NCBI RefSeq assembly: GCF_003344535.1
Contig: NZ_QPKS01000015.1
Span: forward strand, 2,501-56,000
Length of the DNA: 53,500 bases
Direction: 5' to 3'
Source: Exiguobacterium flavidum
Lineage (GTDB): Bacteria; Bacillota; Bacilli; Exiguobacteriales; Exiguobacteriaceae
This document shows, one piece after another, positions 34,741 through 42,874 of this stretch. A program made the translations under genes and the position numbers. How positions within the stretch are numbered: the first letter of the stretch is position 1; each line of letters opens with the position of its first letter. The notes under the pieces were generated by a model. That model worked only from the letters and a program-made list of their open reading frames with translations, made no database searches and was not told the DNA's origin.

Positions 34741-35247
34741 TTAAGCAGTTTGTTCTTCTTTTTGCTCTGCGATTGCGTTCGTTGCCACCGCGAGTCCGCG
34801 GATTGGCGCTTGAAGCACGCTGAGGAGCATCGAAAGGAGACCTTCGCGCGATGGAAGTTCTGCAAGTGCTTTGACGTCTTCGAGTGAAGAGACTTTGCCT
34901 TCGATGATACCACCTTTAAGCTCGAGCGCTTTGTGGTCTTTCGAGAATGTGTTGAGGATCTTAGCAGGAGCTACAACGTCTTCGTTGCTGAATGCTACTG
35001 CAGTCGGGCCTGTGAACACTTCGTCAAGACCTTCCAAACCGTTTTGAGCTGCTGCGCGGCGGAGAAGACCGTTTTTGTAAACTTTGAACTCAACACCCGC
35101 GTCGCGGAGTTGTTTACGAAGTTCAGTTACTTCTTCTACTGTGAGACCACGGTAGTCGACGATGATCGTTCCAACGCTCGCTTGCATTTTCTCAGCGATC
35201 TCAGTGACGAGACCTGATTTGTGGGCGATAACTTTTTCGCTTGCCAT
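34741..35247 (-). CDS. rplJ: 50S ribosomal protein L10 (uL10)
   Basis: 168 residues from [14 protein letters not shown]. Base of the L12 stalk; the Ala-rich C-terminal helix ([17 protein letters not shown]) anchors L12 dimers. ATG at 35247 with SD AGGAGGT. Expression is likely controlled by the leader attenuator. Confidence 0.98.
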   Translation of the reverse strand: MASEKVIAHKSGLVTEIAEKMQASVGTIIVDYRGLTVEEVTELRKQLRDAGVEFKVYKNGLLRRAAAQNGLEGLDEVFTGPTAVAFSNEDVVAPAKILNTFSKDHKALELKGGIIEGKVSSLEDVKALAELPSREGLLSMLLSVLQAPIRGLAVATNAIAEQKEEQTA

Positions 35248-35445
35248 ATCTGTTTGCACCTCCTGGTCGTTAAGATATACCGGTACGAGGGGCTGCTCGC
35301 TTTCAAATAAAAAGCCTCCGTCCGTCCGAGGACAGAGGAGGCGTAATCGTCAAAAAGGATACCTGAACAAGCAGGCTCTCTGAGCAAGAACACCTCGGAA
35401 GGAATTACGCTCGGCTAGGAGCACCTTCTGTCTACGGTAATGTCG
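35248..35445 (-). ncRNA. L10-type leader with attenuator
   Basis: The leader to rplJ contains an intrinsic terminator: GCCTCC pairs with GGAGGC (35314-35319 and 35337-35342), with inner GTCC/GGAC, then five U. The upstream part (about 35350-35400) holds G/C-rich pairs that could form the L10-binding structure. Position and layout match the L10 leader known in Bacillales; no covariance check was done. Confidence 0.75.
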
Positions 35446-35493
35446 ATTATATCAACGTTTAATACTGTAACAGCGTTCTATCAACGTTGTCAA
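35446..35493 (-). promoter_or_regulatory. Two candidate promoters of rplJ-rplL
   Basis: P1: TTGACA (35488-35493), 18-bp spacer, TACAGT (35464-35469). P2: extended -10 TGA-TATAAT (35446-35454) with no clear -35. Both are in the gap after rplA. Confidence 0.6.
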
Positions 35494-35512
35494 GTTCGTT
35501 TTTAACGAGGAA

Positions 35513-36199
35513 TTACTTCGTGAAGTCAGCAGATGCTACGCGAACGCCAGGACCCATTGTCGAAGCGATCGAGATGTTTTTAAGGTAAACACCTTTCGCA
35601 GTAGCTGGTTTGACTTTGAGGAGTGTCTCGATGACAGTGTTGATGTTGTCGACGAGCTTCTCGTTGTCAAACGATTTCTTACCGACTGGTACGTGGATGT
35701 TACCTGATTTGTCGACGCGGTATTCAACTTTACCAGCTTTGATATCGTTGATCGCTTTCGTCACATCGAAAGTAACTGTTCCAGTTTTCGGGTTAGGCAT
35801 GAGGCCTTTTGGTCCGAGGACACGACCGAGTTTACCAACTTCACCCATCATGTCAGGTGTCGCGACGATAACGTCGAAGTCGAACCATCCTTGTTGGATT
35901 TTAGTGATGTACTCTGCATCGCCAGCGAAGTCTGCACCAGCTGCTTCAGCTTCTTTCAATTTCTCACCTTTCGCGAAGACGAGAACTTTTTGTGTTTTAC
36001 CAGTACCGTGTGGCAATACGACTGCTCCACGGATCTGTTGGTCAGCTTTCTTCGGGTCAACGCCGAGTCGAACAGCGAGTTCGATCGTTTCGTCGAATTT
36101 CGCAGTAGCTGCTTTTTTAGAAAGGTCTACTGCTTCAGCGAGGTCGTACGAAACCGTACGGTCGATGAGTTTAGCAGCTTCTTTGTACTTCTTACCCAT
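35513..36199 (-). CDS. rplA: 50S ribosomal protein L1 (uL1)
   Basis: 228 residues from [14 protein letters not shown]. Forms the mobile L1 stalk at the E site and is a translational repressor in E. coli. ATG at 36199 with SD AAGGAGGAA; twenty upstream codons are rejected. [11 protein letters not shown] and [17 protein letters not shown] are typical. Confidence 0.98.
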   Translation of the reverse strand: MGKKYKEAAKLIDRTVSYDLAEAVDLSKKAATAKFDETIELAVRLGVDPKKADQQIRGAVVLPHGTGKTQKVLVFAKGEKLKEAEAAGADFAGDAEYITKIQQGWFDFDVIVATPDMMGEVGKLGRVLGPKGLMPNPKTGTVTFDVTKAINDIKAGKVEYRVDKSGNIHVPVGKKSFDNEKLVDNINTVIETLLKVKPATAKGVYLKNISIASTMGPGVRVASADFTK

Positions 36200-36233
36200 G
36201 ATTAGGTTCCTCCTTTGTGGTTGTGCGGAAAAT

Positions 36234-36241
36234 CCTCCCAC
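36234..36241 (-). promoter_or_regulatory. Possible L1-binding motif before rplA
   Basis: The transcript has GUGGGAGG 35 nt before the rplA start, with GGAUAG and UUUGAAGCC further upstream. The L1 stalk of 23S rRNA has GGAUAG next to GUGGGAGG. Spacing differs from rRNA, so this is a weaker case than the rplK site. Confidence 0.35.
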
Positions 36242-36304
36242 ATAATGAAAGGGTAGCAAGGCTTCAAAAACTATCCGCCTGCGACCCCATTTTTTCGAAA
36301 ACGA

Positions 36305-36730
36305 TTAGTCTTCGATTACGATACCCATCGAACGTGCTGTACCTTCAACCATCAACATTGCTGTTTCAACAGATGATGCATTGAGGTCAGGCATTTTCGT
36401 TTCAGCGATTTCACGAACTTTGTCACGCTTGACAGTCGCTACTTTCTTACGGTTAGGCTCACCTGAACCGCTCTCGATTCCAGCTGCTTTCTTCAAGAGA
36501 ACTGCTGCTGGAGGAGTTTTTGTGATAAACGTAAATGAACGATCTTCAAAAACCGTGATGACTACAGGAATAATCAAGCCGGCTTGGTCTTGTGTACGAG
36601 CGTTGAACTCTTTACAGAAGCCCATGATGTTCACACCTGCTTGACCGAGTGCCGGTCCAACTGGTGGAGCTGGGTTTGCTTTGCCCGCAGGAATTTGAAG
36701 TTTAACGAGTTTGATAACCTTCTTCGCCAC
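36305..36730 (-). CDS. rplK: 50S ribosomal protein L11 (uL11)
   Basis: 141 residues, starting with GTG at 36730 ([19 protein letters not shown] follows). This start has SD AAGGAGGTG at 6 nt; an earlier GTG would lie in that SD. It forms the GTPase-associated centre and binds thiostrepton; [19 protein letters not shown] is intact. Confidence 0.97.
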   Translation of the reverse strand: MAKKVIKLVKLQIPAGKANPAPPVGPALGQAGVNIMGFCKEFNARTQDQAGLIIPVVITVFEDRSFTFITKTPPAAVLLKKAAGIESGSGEPNRKKVATVKRDKVREIAETKMPDLNASSVETAMLMVEGTARSMGIVIED

Positions 36731-36842
36731 AGGACACACCTCCTTAATTCTTTAATGTGGTTTAATTGGACGTTGCGCGTCCTCCCACTCATTCTATTCG
36801 ACGAGTTGTTTATCGAAATAAGCACAACATCAAACAGGAAAA
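36731..36842 (-). ncRNA. rplK leader with candidate L1 site
   Basis: About 110 nt. It contains GAAUAGAAUGAGUGGGAGG, with GUGGGAGG at 36781-36788 on the minus strand, followed by hairpin GGACG-cgcaa-CGUCC. The same GUGGGAGG octamer is in the L1-binding stalk of 23S rRNA, and L1 is known to repress the L11-L1 operon by rRNA mimicry in E. coli. Confidence 0.55.
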
Positions 36843-36871
36843 ATTGTAACATTAAATAAAAGAACGCGCAA
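36843..36871 (-). promoter_or_regulatory. Candidate promoter of rplK-rplA
   Basis: -10 TACAAT (36843-36848), 17-bp spacer and a weak -35 TTGCGC (36866-36871). It lies between nusG and rplK. Confidence 0.55.
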
Positions 36872-36900
36872 CATGTAAAACGAAAAGTAGCAGTAAAAAC

Positions 36901-37452
36901 TTAGTCGATTTTTTCGACGTGGACGAAATCGACTTCGACTTTCGTCTCGCGGCCGAACATGTCGACTGAGACTTTCATCTTTTCCTTCTCGAGTTCGATC
37001 TCTTCGACCGTTCCTTCGAAGTTCTTGAACGCGCCCTCTTTGATCCGGACGATTTCGCCGACAGCGAAGTTGTAACGGCTCTTCTTGTCGATGAGTCCCA
37101 TCGAGCCGAGGATGTTCTCCACTTCCTCCGGGAGGAGCGGGGTCGGTTTCGAACCGCCCCCTACAGAACCGAGGAAGCCGGTTACGTTCGGCGTGTTACG
37201 GACGACGTACCAAGAATCATCCGTCATGACCATCTCTACGAGGACGTACCCCGGGAAGATCTTGACTTCACGTTCCTTGATTTTCGTCTCGCCTTTTTTG
37301 TTCGTCACTTCTTCCTGTACCGTTTCGATTGGAACGAGTACACGGAAGATCTTTTCGTCCATGTTCATCGATTCGATCCGACGCTCAAGGTTCGCCTTGA
37401 CGTTATTTTCGAATCCAGAATACGTCTGGACGACAAACCATTGCTTTTCCAT
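36901..37452 (-). CDS. nusG: Transcription elongation/termination factor NusG
   Basis: 183 residues. N-terminal NGN domain (MEKQWFVVQTYSGFENNVKANL, then FPGYVLVEM) binds RNA polymerase; C-terminal KOW domain (VGEIVRIKEGAFKNFEGTVEEI). It follows secE by 20 nt as in most bacteria. Confidence 0.98.
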   Translation of the reverse strand: MEKQWFVVQTYSGFENNVKANLERRIESMNMDEKIFRVLVPIETVQEEVTNKKGETKIKEREVKIFPGYVLVEMVMTDDSWYVVRNTPNVTGFLGSVGGGSKPTPLLPEEVENILGSMGLIDKKSRYNFAVGEIVRIKEGAFKNFEGTVEEIELEKEKMKVSVDMFGRETKVEVDFVHVEKID

Positions 37453-37472
37453 GGTACGTCACCTCTTCTTGA

Positions 37473-37643
37473 TTACTTGATCAACCAGTTGATCAACGCG
37501 TTGATACCCGAGTCGACTCCGAAAATGAACACACCCATGAATATGACGGTCCCGATGACCGTCAGCGTGTACTTCGTCAGTTCTTGTCGTTTCGGCCAGC
37601 TCGTCTTCTTCAATTCTTTCCATACGTCACGCAAAAAATTCAT
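37473..37643 (-). CDS. secE: Preprotein translocase subunit SecE
   Basis: 56 residues, the short one-helix form. MNFLRDVWKELKKTSWPKR is the amphipathic clamp helix and TVIGTVIFMGVFIFGVDSGI the membrane span. It stabilises SecY. SD GGAGGGAAAG precedes the ATG at 37643. Confidence 0.95.
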   Translation of the reverse strand: MNFLRDVWKELKKTSWPKRQELTKYTLTVIGTVIFMGVFIFGVDSGINALINWLIK

Positions 37644-37689
37644 CGTACTTTCCCTCCAAAGATGTATGAAATCGGGATCGATAAAGCCG

Positions 37690-37836
37690 TCATTTCGCTT
37701 CTTTATGAATAGTATGCGCGTTACATCGCCGACAGAATTTCTTCAGTTCGAGGCGGACGGTGACGTCCTCCTTCTTCATCGTCGTGTAATCGCGGGCACC
37801 GCATTTTTCACAAGCAAGGCCTACTTTCTTCGCCAC
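37690..37836 (-). CDS. rpmG: 50S ribosomal protein L33 (bL33), zinc-binding form
   Basis: 48 residues from GTG 37836 ([20 protein letters not shown] follows). An in-frame ATG two codons earlier (37842) lies only 2 nt from SD AAGGAGG, while the GTG is 6 nt away, so GTG is preferred. Four Cys in two CxxC pairs give the C+ form. First gene before secE-nusG. Confidence 0.93.
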   Translation of the reverse strand: MAKKVGLACEKCGARDYTTMKKEDVTVRLELKKFCRRCNAHTIHKEAK

Positions 37837-37914
37837 ACGCATGACCTCCTTCTATACGTTTCCTTTCCCGTCCGCCAGTCCTTTCAGACGATTGGACATA
37901 ATGGAAAAAAAGCG

Positions 37915-37940
37915 TAAAAAAAAACGCCTAGGAGCGGCGT
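37915..37940 (-). terminator. Terminator after sigH
   Basis: A short 5-bp stem ACGCC/GGCGT (37924-37928 and 37936-37940) is followed by a long U-run (37916-37923). It separates sigH from rpmG; no clear promoter for rpmG follows, only a weak TATAGA. Confidence 0.7.
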
Positions 37941-38005
37941 CTCGCTAGTAAGGCGCTATTCACACAGTAGCATACTTAGGTGTATCGGTCAATCTCACCT
38001 TCGGT

Positions 38006-38647
38006 TCAAACCGTCAGTTCGCGTGCCTCGAGATAGCGTTCGAGTTTACGTTTCACTCGCTGCAAAGCGTTATCGATCGATTTGACATGGCGATCGAGAT
38101 CCTCCGAAATTTCCTGATAGGTCCTCCCATCGAGGTAGAGAGCGAGGACTTTTCGTTCGAGGTCACTCAAAACCTCCTCCATCTTCGTCTCGATATCGGC
38201 ATAGGCCTCACGATTGACGACGAGGACTTGCGGATCGCTCGGGTACGTCGACGTGATGACATCGAGCAACGTCCGGTCCGACTCGTCGTCGAAGATCGGC
38301 TTGTCGAGCGAGATGTACGAATTGAGCGGAATATGTTTTTGGCGCGTAGCCGTCTTGATCGCAGTGATCATCTGGCGCGTCACGCAGAGTTCGGCGAATC
38401 CTTTGAACGAGGCCAGCTTATCCGTACGGTAGTCCCGGACTGCCTTGTAGAGTCCGATCATCCCTTCCTGGATGATGTCTTCGCGGTCCGCTCCGATCAA
38501 AAAATAGGACCGGGCCTTCGCGCGCACAAAGTTTCGATACCGCTCGATCAAAAATTCGAGCGCATCGCTGTTGTCGAACTCTTTCGCTTGCTCCACAAGC
38601 GCTTCATCGGTCATGCACTCAAACTGTTCGAACGAATCGAGACCCAT
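38006..38647 (-). CDS. sigH: RNA polymerase sigma factor SigH (Spo0H-like)
   Basis: 213 residues of the sigma-70 family. Region 2 is at about 45-100 (DREDIIQEGMIGLYKAVRDY; FAELCVTRQMI) and region 4 at about 165-205 (LSDLERKVLALYLDGRTYQEISEDLDRHVKSIDNALQRVKRKL). In Bacillus SigH directs early sporulation and competence. The rlmB-rae1-sigH-rpmG-secE order is conserved. In a non-sporulating host it may serve competence or stress; that is inference. Confidence 0.93.
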   Translation of the reverse strand: MGLDSFEQFECMTDEALVEQAKEFDNSDALEFLIERYRNFVRAKARSYFLIGADREDIIQEGMIGLYKAVRDYRTDKLASFKGFAELCVTRQMITAIKTATRQKHIPLNSYISLDKPIFDDESDRTLLDVITSTYPSDPQVLVVNREAYADIETKMEEVLSDLERKVLALYLDGRTYQEISEDLDRHVKSIDNALQRVKRKLERYLEARELTV

Positions 38648-38685
38648 CCTTCATCCCTCCAACATCATGTGGCGATCTGAAATCA

Positions 38686-38725
38686 ATTATACGCAATTAT
38701 ACAATAATTCCCTATCTTCACACAA
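38686..38725 (-). promoter_or_regulatory. Promoter region of sigH
   Basis: Two TATAAT hexamers 10 bp apart (38686-38691 and 38696-38701) on the minus strand. The distal one has TTGTGT (38720-38725) 18 bp upstream. This -35 region overlaps the near end of the rae1 terminator hairpin by a few bases at most. Confidence 0.5.
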
Positions 38726-38726
38726 T

Positions 38727-38764
38727 GAAAAATGGCATGACCAGTTTCGGCCATGCCATTTTTC
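38727..38764 (-). terminator. Terminator after rae1
   Basis: Perfect 13-bp stem GAAAAATGGCATG with CATGCCATTTTTC (38727-38739 and 38752-38764). It overlaps the rae1 stop codon. U-richness lies in the 3' arm. Confidence 0.85.
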
Positions 38765-39293
38765 ACGTATCCCCGTTCTTGCGGCGGCGGATCTTCTCGA
38801 GCCGTTCGATGACATCGTCCGGCAAATCGATCTTTGTTCTCGGGCGTTTCGCCTCCGCCCGATCACCAGTCTGGCTCCGGATTTGTGCGACGGCCGACTT
38901 CCATTCCCGCCTCAGTTCCTGCGCGGATATCCGGAGCGCACCGAGCGCAAAGATGACCCACTGTTCCGTATAGTCGTTCGTCGCGACGGTGAGGGTGACG
39001 CGGATGTCCTCGAGCCACTCGGCGGCCGTCTTCTCGATCCACTCGTCCGCCGTCTCGTTCTCTCGTGTATATACGACTTCGACCCCGCCCTTCTTCAGGC
39101 GGGACTCCCGTCCCGCCTGAAGGTAGGCATCGAAGACGATCGTGACGCTGATGCCGGTGAAGGCTTGGTATTCTGCCATGGCGTGAATCAAGCGCTCTCG
39201 TGCGAGCTCGAAGTCCTGGTCCCTCAGCTCGCGAAACTCGGGCCACGCCCCAATGATGTTATAGCCGTCGACGATCAGCCGTGTCGGGTTCAT
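38763..39293 (-). CDS. rae1: NYN-domain ribosome-dependent mRNA endonuclease Rae1 (YacP)
   Basis: 176 residues. NYN/PIN-like fold with the early acidic motif LIVDGYNIIGAW (D9), then TIVFDAYLQAG and TVATNDYTEQ. In Bacillus Rae1 cuts mRNA in the ribosomal A site. It overlaps rlmB by ATGA. A basic C-terminus (RPRTKIDLPDDVIERLEKIRRRK) is present. Confidence 0.93.
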   Translation of the reverse strand: MNPTRLIVDGYNIIGAWPEFRELRDQDFELARERLIHAMAEYQAFTGISVTIVFDAYLQAGRESRLKKGGVEVVYTRENETADEWIEKTAAEWLEDIRVTLTVATNDYTEQWVIFALGALRISAQELRREWKSAVAQIRSQTGDRAEAKRPRTKIDLPDDVIERLEKIRRRKNGDT

Positions 39294-40231
39294 CGCTCGA
39301 ACGGCTTTCTCTTCCGGAACACTTCATACAGCAGGAGTGACGCCGCGACTGAAGCGTTCAGCGATGTGACGTGACCGACCATCGGCAGGTGGACGAGGAA
39401 GTCACACTTCTCACGGACGAGACGTCCCATCCCTTTCCCTTCACTTCCGATGACGATCCCGAGCGGCATCGAACCGTCGAGCGTCCGGTAGTCATCGCTC
39501 TCGCGTGCGTCCGTACCGACGAACCAAAGGCCGCGTTTCTTCAGGTCATCCATCGTCCGGGCAAGATTCGTCACGCGCACGACCGGGATATGCTCGATCG
39601 CCCCTGTCGATGCCTTCGCCACGACTTGAGTCAAGCCGACGGAACGGCGCTTCGGGATGATGATCCCGTGGGCACCGACCGCGTCAGCCGTTCGGAGAAT
39701 CGATCCGAGGTTGTGCGGATCCTCGAGCTCATCAAGCAGGATCACGAGCGGTTCCTCGCCCTTCTTCGCAGCGAGCGCGAAGATGTCATCTAGTTCTGCG
39801 TATTCATACGCAGCGACCGCTGCGACGACACCCTGGTGGTTGTCGCTTCCAGTCAATGCATGGAGTTTCGAGCGCGGTACCGTCAGGATTTGGACGCCCG
39901 CCTCCTTCGCCATCGCATTGATGACGGCGAGTGGACCTTTCTGCTGCCCTTCCTGGATGAACAGCTTGTTCATCTCACGCCCGCTCCGGAGTGCCTCGAG
40001 CACCGGATTTCGCCCGTAGAGGAAGTCCGTCCCTTCTTCCGGCACGACCGGTGTTGCGTCCTGCTCTTTTTCTGCACGCTCACGCGGCTTTTGAGGCTTT
40101 TCCTGCTGTTTGCGCTCCTGGTGCTTCCCTTGGTGTTTCCGCTCCTGGCTCAGCGGCGTCTTCTTGTCATTCGTTCGTTCCGTCTGCTTCCGCTTCGAGA
40201 ATGTCGAACGCTTGTCTGACGAGTTCTTCAA
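39290..40231 (-). CDS. rlmB: 23S rRNA 2'-O-ribose methyltransferase RlmB, extended N-terminus
   Basis: 313 residues from TTG 40231 ([16 protein letters not shown]), with SD AGGAGGAGGAG 6 nt away. The SpoU domain has the knot motifs DELEDPHNLGSILRTADAVG, IVIGSEGKGMGRLV and SLNASVAASLLLYEV. Before the usual FLYGRNPVLEAL start there are about 70 extra residues, strongly charged (Lys/Arg/Glu/Gln), probably disordered. The start lies 65 nt inside mrnC. Confidence 0.9.
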   Translation of the reverse strand: MKNSSDKRSTFSKRKQTERTNDKKTPLSQERKHQGKHQERKQQEKPQKPRERAEKEQDATPVVPEEGTDFLYGRNPVLEALRSGREMNKLFIQEGQQKGPLAVINAMAKEAGVQILTVPRSKLHALTGSDNHQGVVAAVAAYEYAELDDIFALAAKKGEEPLVILLDELEDPHNLGSILRTADAVGAHGIIIPKRRSVGLTQVVAKASTGAIEHIPVVRVTNLARTMDDLKKRGLWFVGTDARESDDYRTLDGSMPLGIVIGSEGKGMGRLVREKCDFLVHLPMVGHVTSLNASVAASLLLYEVFRKRKPFER

Positions 40232-40574
40232 GTCGATCTCCTCCTCCTGAAAGATGTAGGTAGCCGAGCAATGCCTCGAAGGCTGTCGCGTACCGGTAAG
40301 TGTGGACATCCGCGTTTTTCGGGATCGAACCGGATTTCGCATTCTTTCCCCGGCGGACGATGGCCTGCTCCTCCTCCGTCAGTACGCCCCGTTCGAGCCA
40401 GGCAGTGATGACTGTCGCCTGGGCTTGCGCCCGGACGTAGCGGACCGCGGTCCGGTGGAGCTCGTTCGGTTTGACGTATCCCTTCTCAAGCAGGCGCTGC
40501 CTGACATGGACCTCATAGATGACGTCCCCCATGTAAGCGAGCGCCTGGGCATTCAGTTGTTTCGCATCTGTCAT
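40167..40574 (-). CDS. mrnC: Mini-ribonuclease III (MrnC)
   Basis: 135 residues from [25 protein letters not shown]. RNase III catalytic fold without dsRNA-binding domain; D17 and E21 in AYMGDVIYE are likely metal ligands. It matures 23S rRNA in Bacillus. The start overlaps the cysS stop (ATGA). Confidence 0.95.
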   Translation of the reverse strand: MTDAKQLNAQALAYMGDVIYEVHVRQRLLEKGYVKPNELHRTAVRYVRAQAQATVITAWLERGVLTEEEQAIVRRGKNAKSGSIPKNADVHTYRYATAFEALLGYLHLSGGGDRLEELVRQAFDILEAEADGTNE

Positions 40575-41968
40575 GCCCGCTTCCACCGCATTCCTTGTGC
40601 TGTATCCTCAAGGATGATGCCTTTCGCTTTCAACTCGTCACGAATCGCATCCGCACGGGCAAAGTCACGGTTCTTACGTGCTTCCTCACGCTCTGCGATC
40701 AGACGGTCGACATCCGAATCGAGAAGTCCTTTGTCGATTGTGAGCGTCACGCCGAGGACATCCGACAGTTCCCGGAAGACGGCGAGGAAATGTTCCAGCA
40801 CTTCCTTCGATACATGCGCCTCGCCGAGGTAGACGTTCGCTTCCTTCGACAGGTCGAACAGATCCGTCACGGCATTCGCCGTGTTGAAATCGTCGTCCAT
40901 CGAGACGATGAAGTGCTCCTTGATCGCATCGATCCGTTTCATCCATTTAGCGTCGACCGGCGCAAGATTTGCCGTGACGCCAAGACGATGCTCGAGGTTC
41001 GCGACCGATTCCCGGATCCGGTCGAGACCGTTCGCCGCTTGTTCGATCAGTTCGCGGCTGTAGTTGATCGGATGCCGGTACTGGACCGACAGCATGAAGA
41101 ATCGAAGCACCATCGGATCGATGACTTGAAGGACGTCGTGGACCATCATGAAATTACCGAGCGACTTCGACATCTTCTCGTTCTCGATGTTGAGGAAGCC
41201 GTTATGCATCCAGTAGTTCGCGAATTGTTTCGAGTTGCACGCTTCTGACTGGGCGATCTCGTTCTCGTGGTGGGGGAACTTCAAGTCATGTCCGCCGGCA
41301 TGGATGTCGATCGTCTCTCCGAGGTACTTCTTCGCCATGGCCGAGCACTCGATGTGCCAGCCGGGGCGCCCTTCTCCCCACGGGCTCTTCCAAGCAGGCT
41401 CACCCGGCTTCGCCGCTTTCCAAAGGACGAAATCGAGCGGGTCTTCCTTCTTGTCGCCGACCTCGATCCGTGCGCCGGACCGCAGTTCATCGATCGACTG
41501 CTGGCTGAGCTTGCCGTATCCCTCGAAGCTGCGCGTACGGAAGTAGACGTCCCCTCCAGCCGCATAGGCATGGCCCTTCTCGATCAGGACGCTGATGAAC
41601 TCGATGATGTCGTCCATCGTCTCCGTCACGAGCGGATGGACGTCCGCCTTCATGACGTTGAGTGCGCCCGTATCCTCATGATAGGCCTTGATGAAGCGCT
41701 TCGTCAGGTCATGGAAATCTTCTCCGAGTTCGTTCGCTGCCCGGATGATCTTGTCATCGACGTCCGTGAAGTTCGAGACGTACTTGACGTCATATCCGCG
41801 ATAAGTGAAATAGCGGCGTACCGTATCGAAGACGATTGCCGGTCTCGCGTTGCCGATATGGATATAGTTATAGACGGTCGGTCCGCAAACGTACATGCGG
41901 ACCTTTCCTTCTTCGATCGGCCGGAACTCTTCCTTTTTGCCGGTCATGCTGTTATAGATCTGAATCAT
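40571..41968 (-). CDS. cysS: Cysteine-tRNA ligase
   Basis: 465 residues. Class I synthetase with zinc ligand C28 in [14 protein letters not shown] at 37-40 and KMSKS near 265. Overlaps cysE by ATGA, so both depend on the upstream T-box. Confidence 0.97.
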   Translation of the reverse strand: MIQIYNSMTGKKEEFRPIEEGKVRMYVCGPTVYNYIHIGNARPAIVFDTVRRYFTYRGYDVKYVSNFTDVDDKIIRAANELGEDFHDLTKRFIKAYHEDTGALNVMKADVHPLVTETMDDIIEFISVLIEKGHAYAAGGDVYFRTRSFEGYGKLSQQSIDELRSGARIEVGDKKEDPLDFVLWKAAKPGEPAWKSPWGEGRPGWHIECSAMAKKYLGETIDIHAGGHDLKFPHHENEIAQSEACNSKQFANYWMHNGFLNIENEKMSKSLGNFMMVHDVLQVIDPMVLRFFMLSVQYRHPINYSRELIEQAANGLDRIRESVANLEHRLGVTANLAPVDAKWMKRIDAIKEHFIVSMDDDFNTANAVTDLFDLSKEANVYLGEAHVSKEVLEHFLAVFRELSDVLGVTLTIDKGLLDSDVDRLIAEREEARKNRDFARADAIRDELKAKGIILEDTAQGMRWKRA

Positions 41969-42606
41969 TTATGAAGCCCTCCTTTTATCAATTCCACTTC
42001 TTGTCTCAGTCTTTCGAGTTCGATTTCCATGCGTTCCTGGCATTCGCTGACCGGATCGGGCAACTTGTGATCGAGCGGTGCGTCTACCTTGATGCCGTCC
42101 TGGATGACGACACGTCCCGGAATCCCGACAACCGTCGAGTTCGGCGGGACATCCTTCAAGACGACGGAACTCGCACCGACCTTCGAATAGGCACCGATCG
42201 TGATATTTCCTAGAACGCGTGCACCGGCCGAGACCAGCACGCCATTCTCAAGCGTCGGATGCCGCTTTCCCTCTTCCTTGCCGGTCCCGCCGAGCGTGAC
42301 CCCTTGGAAAATCGTCACGTCGTCACCGATGACCGTCGTTTCCCCGATGACCACGCCCATCCCGTGATCGATGAAGAAACGTCTTCCGATCGTAGCGCCG
42401 GGATGGATCTCGATCCCGGTCAGGAAGCGACCGAACTGGGAGATCATCCGTGCGAGCAGGGGTAATTTCAGTCCCCAGAAAAAATGAGCGATTCGATACA
42501 GCCACACCGCATGAAGGCCTGGATATGTCAAAAAGACTTGCAGACGGCTTCCTGAGGCGGGGTCCTGTTCAAATACGTTTTGGATATCTTCGCGTATCCG
42601 CGTCAT
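41965..42606 (-). CDS. cysE: Serine O-acetyltransferase
   Basis: 213 residues. Makes O-acetylserine for cysteine synthesis. A left-handed beta-helix is indicated by hexapeptide repeats from about 66 to 150 ([28 protein letters not shown]). SD GAAGGAGA before the ATG at 42606. First gene of the T-box operon. Confidence 0.97.
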   Translation of the reverse strand: MTRIREDIQNVFEQDPASGSRLQVFLTYPGLHAVWLYRIAHFFWGLKLPLLARMISQFGRFLTGIEIHPGATIGRRFFIDHGMGVVIGETTVIGDDVTIFQGVTLGGTGKEEGKRHPTLENGVLVSAGARVLGNITIGAYSKVGASSVVLKDVPPNSTVVGIPGRVVIQDGIKVDAPLDHKLPDPVSECQERMEIELERLRQEVELIKGGLHK

Positions 42607-42633
42607 GTCTGTTCTCCTTCCTCGTTACAAAAC

Positions 42634-42868
42634 AAAAGCGCCCCTGTGCATCTCTGCACAGAGACGCAAAAAAAGCGCGGTTCCACTCTGTTTGGACACG
42701 TTCGTGTCCCCCTCGGTCCGTTAACGCCGGAGGTACGTCCGCGCCTACTCTCTCGAGATTTCGGGCGGCACTCAGAGGGGCATTTCAACCGGTCGCCGCC
42801 AAGAGCCCTCTCACCAGGTGGGCTCCTCTCTTTATGGCAGCTGAATCGATCTACTTTCCTCGTCTACG
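42634..42868 (-). promoter_or_regulatory. Cysteine T-box riboswitch and terminator
   Basis: The T-box sequence AAACAGAGTGGAACCGCG is at 42676-42693 (minus strand). The specifier is probably UGC (Cys) in GAAAUGCCC, at 42780-42782. The terminator stem GCGUCUCUGUGC with GCACAGGGGCGC (42638-42667) is followed by UUUU. It starts soon after the gltX stop. Uncharged tRNA-Cys would prevent termination and let cysE-cysS be made. Confidence 0.92.
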
Positions 42869-42874
42869 CTTTTG

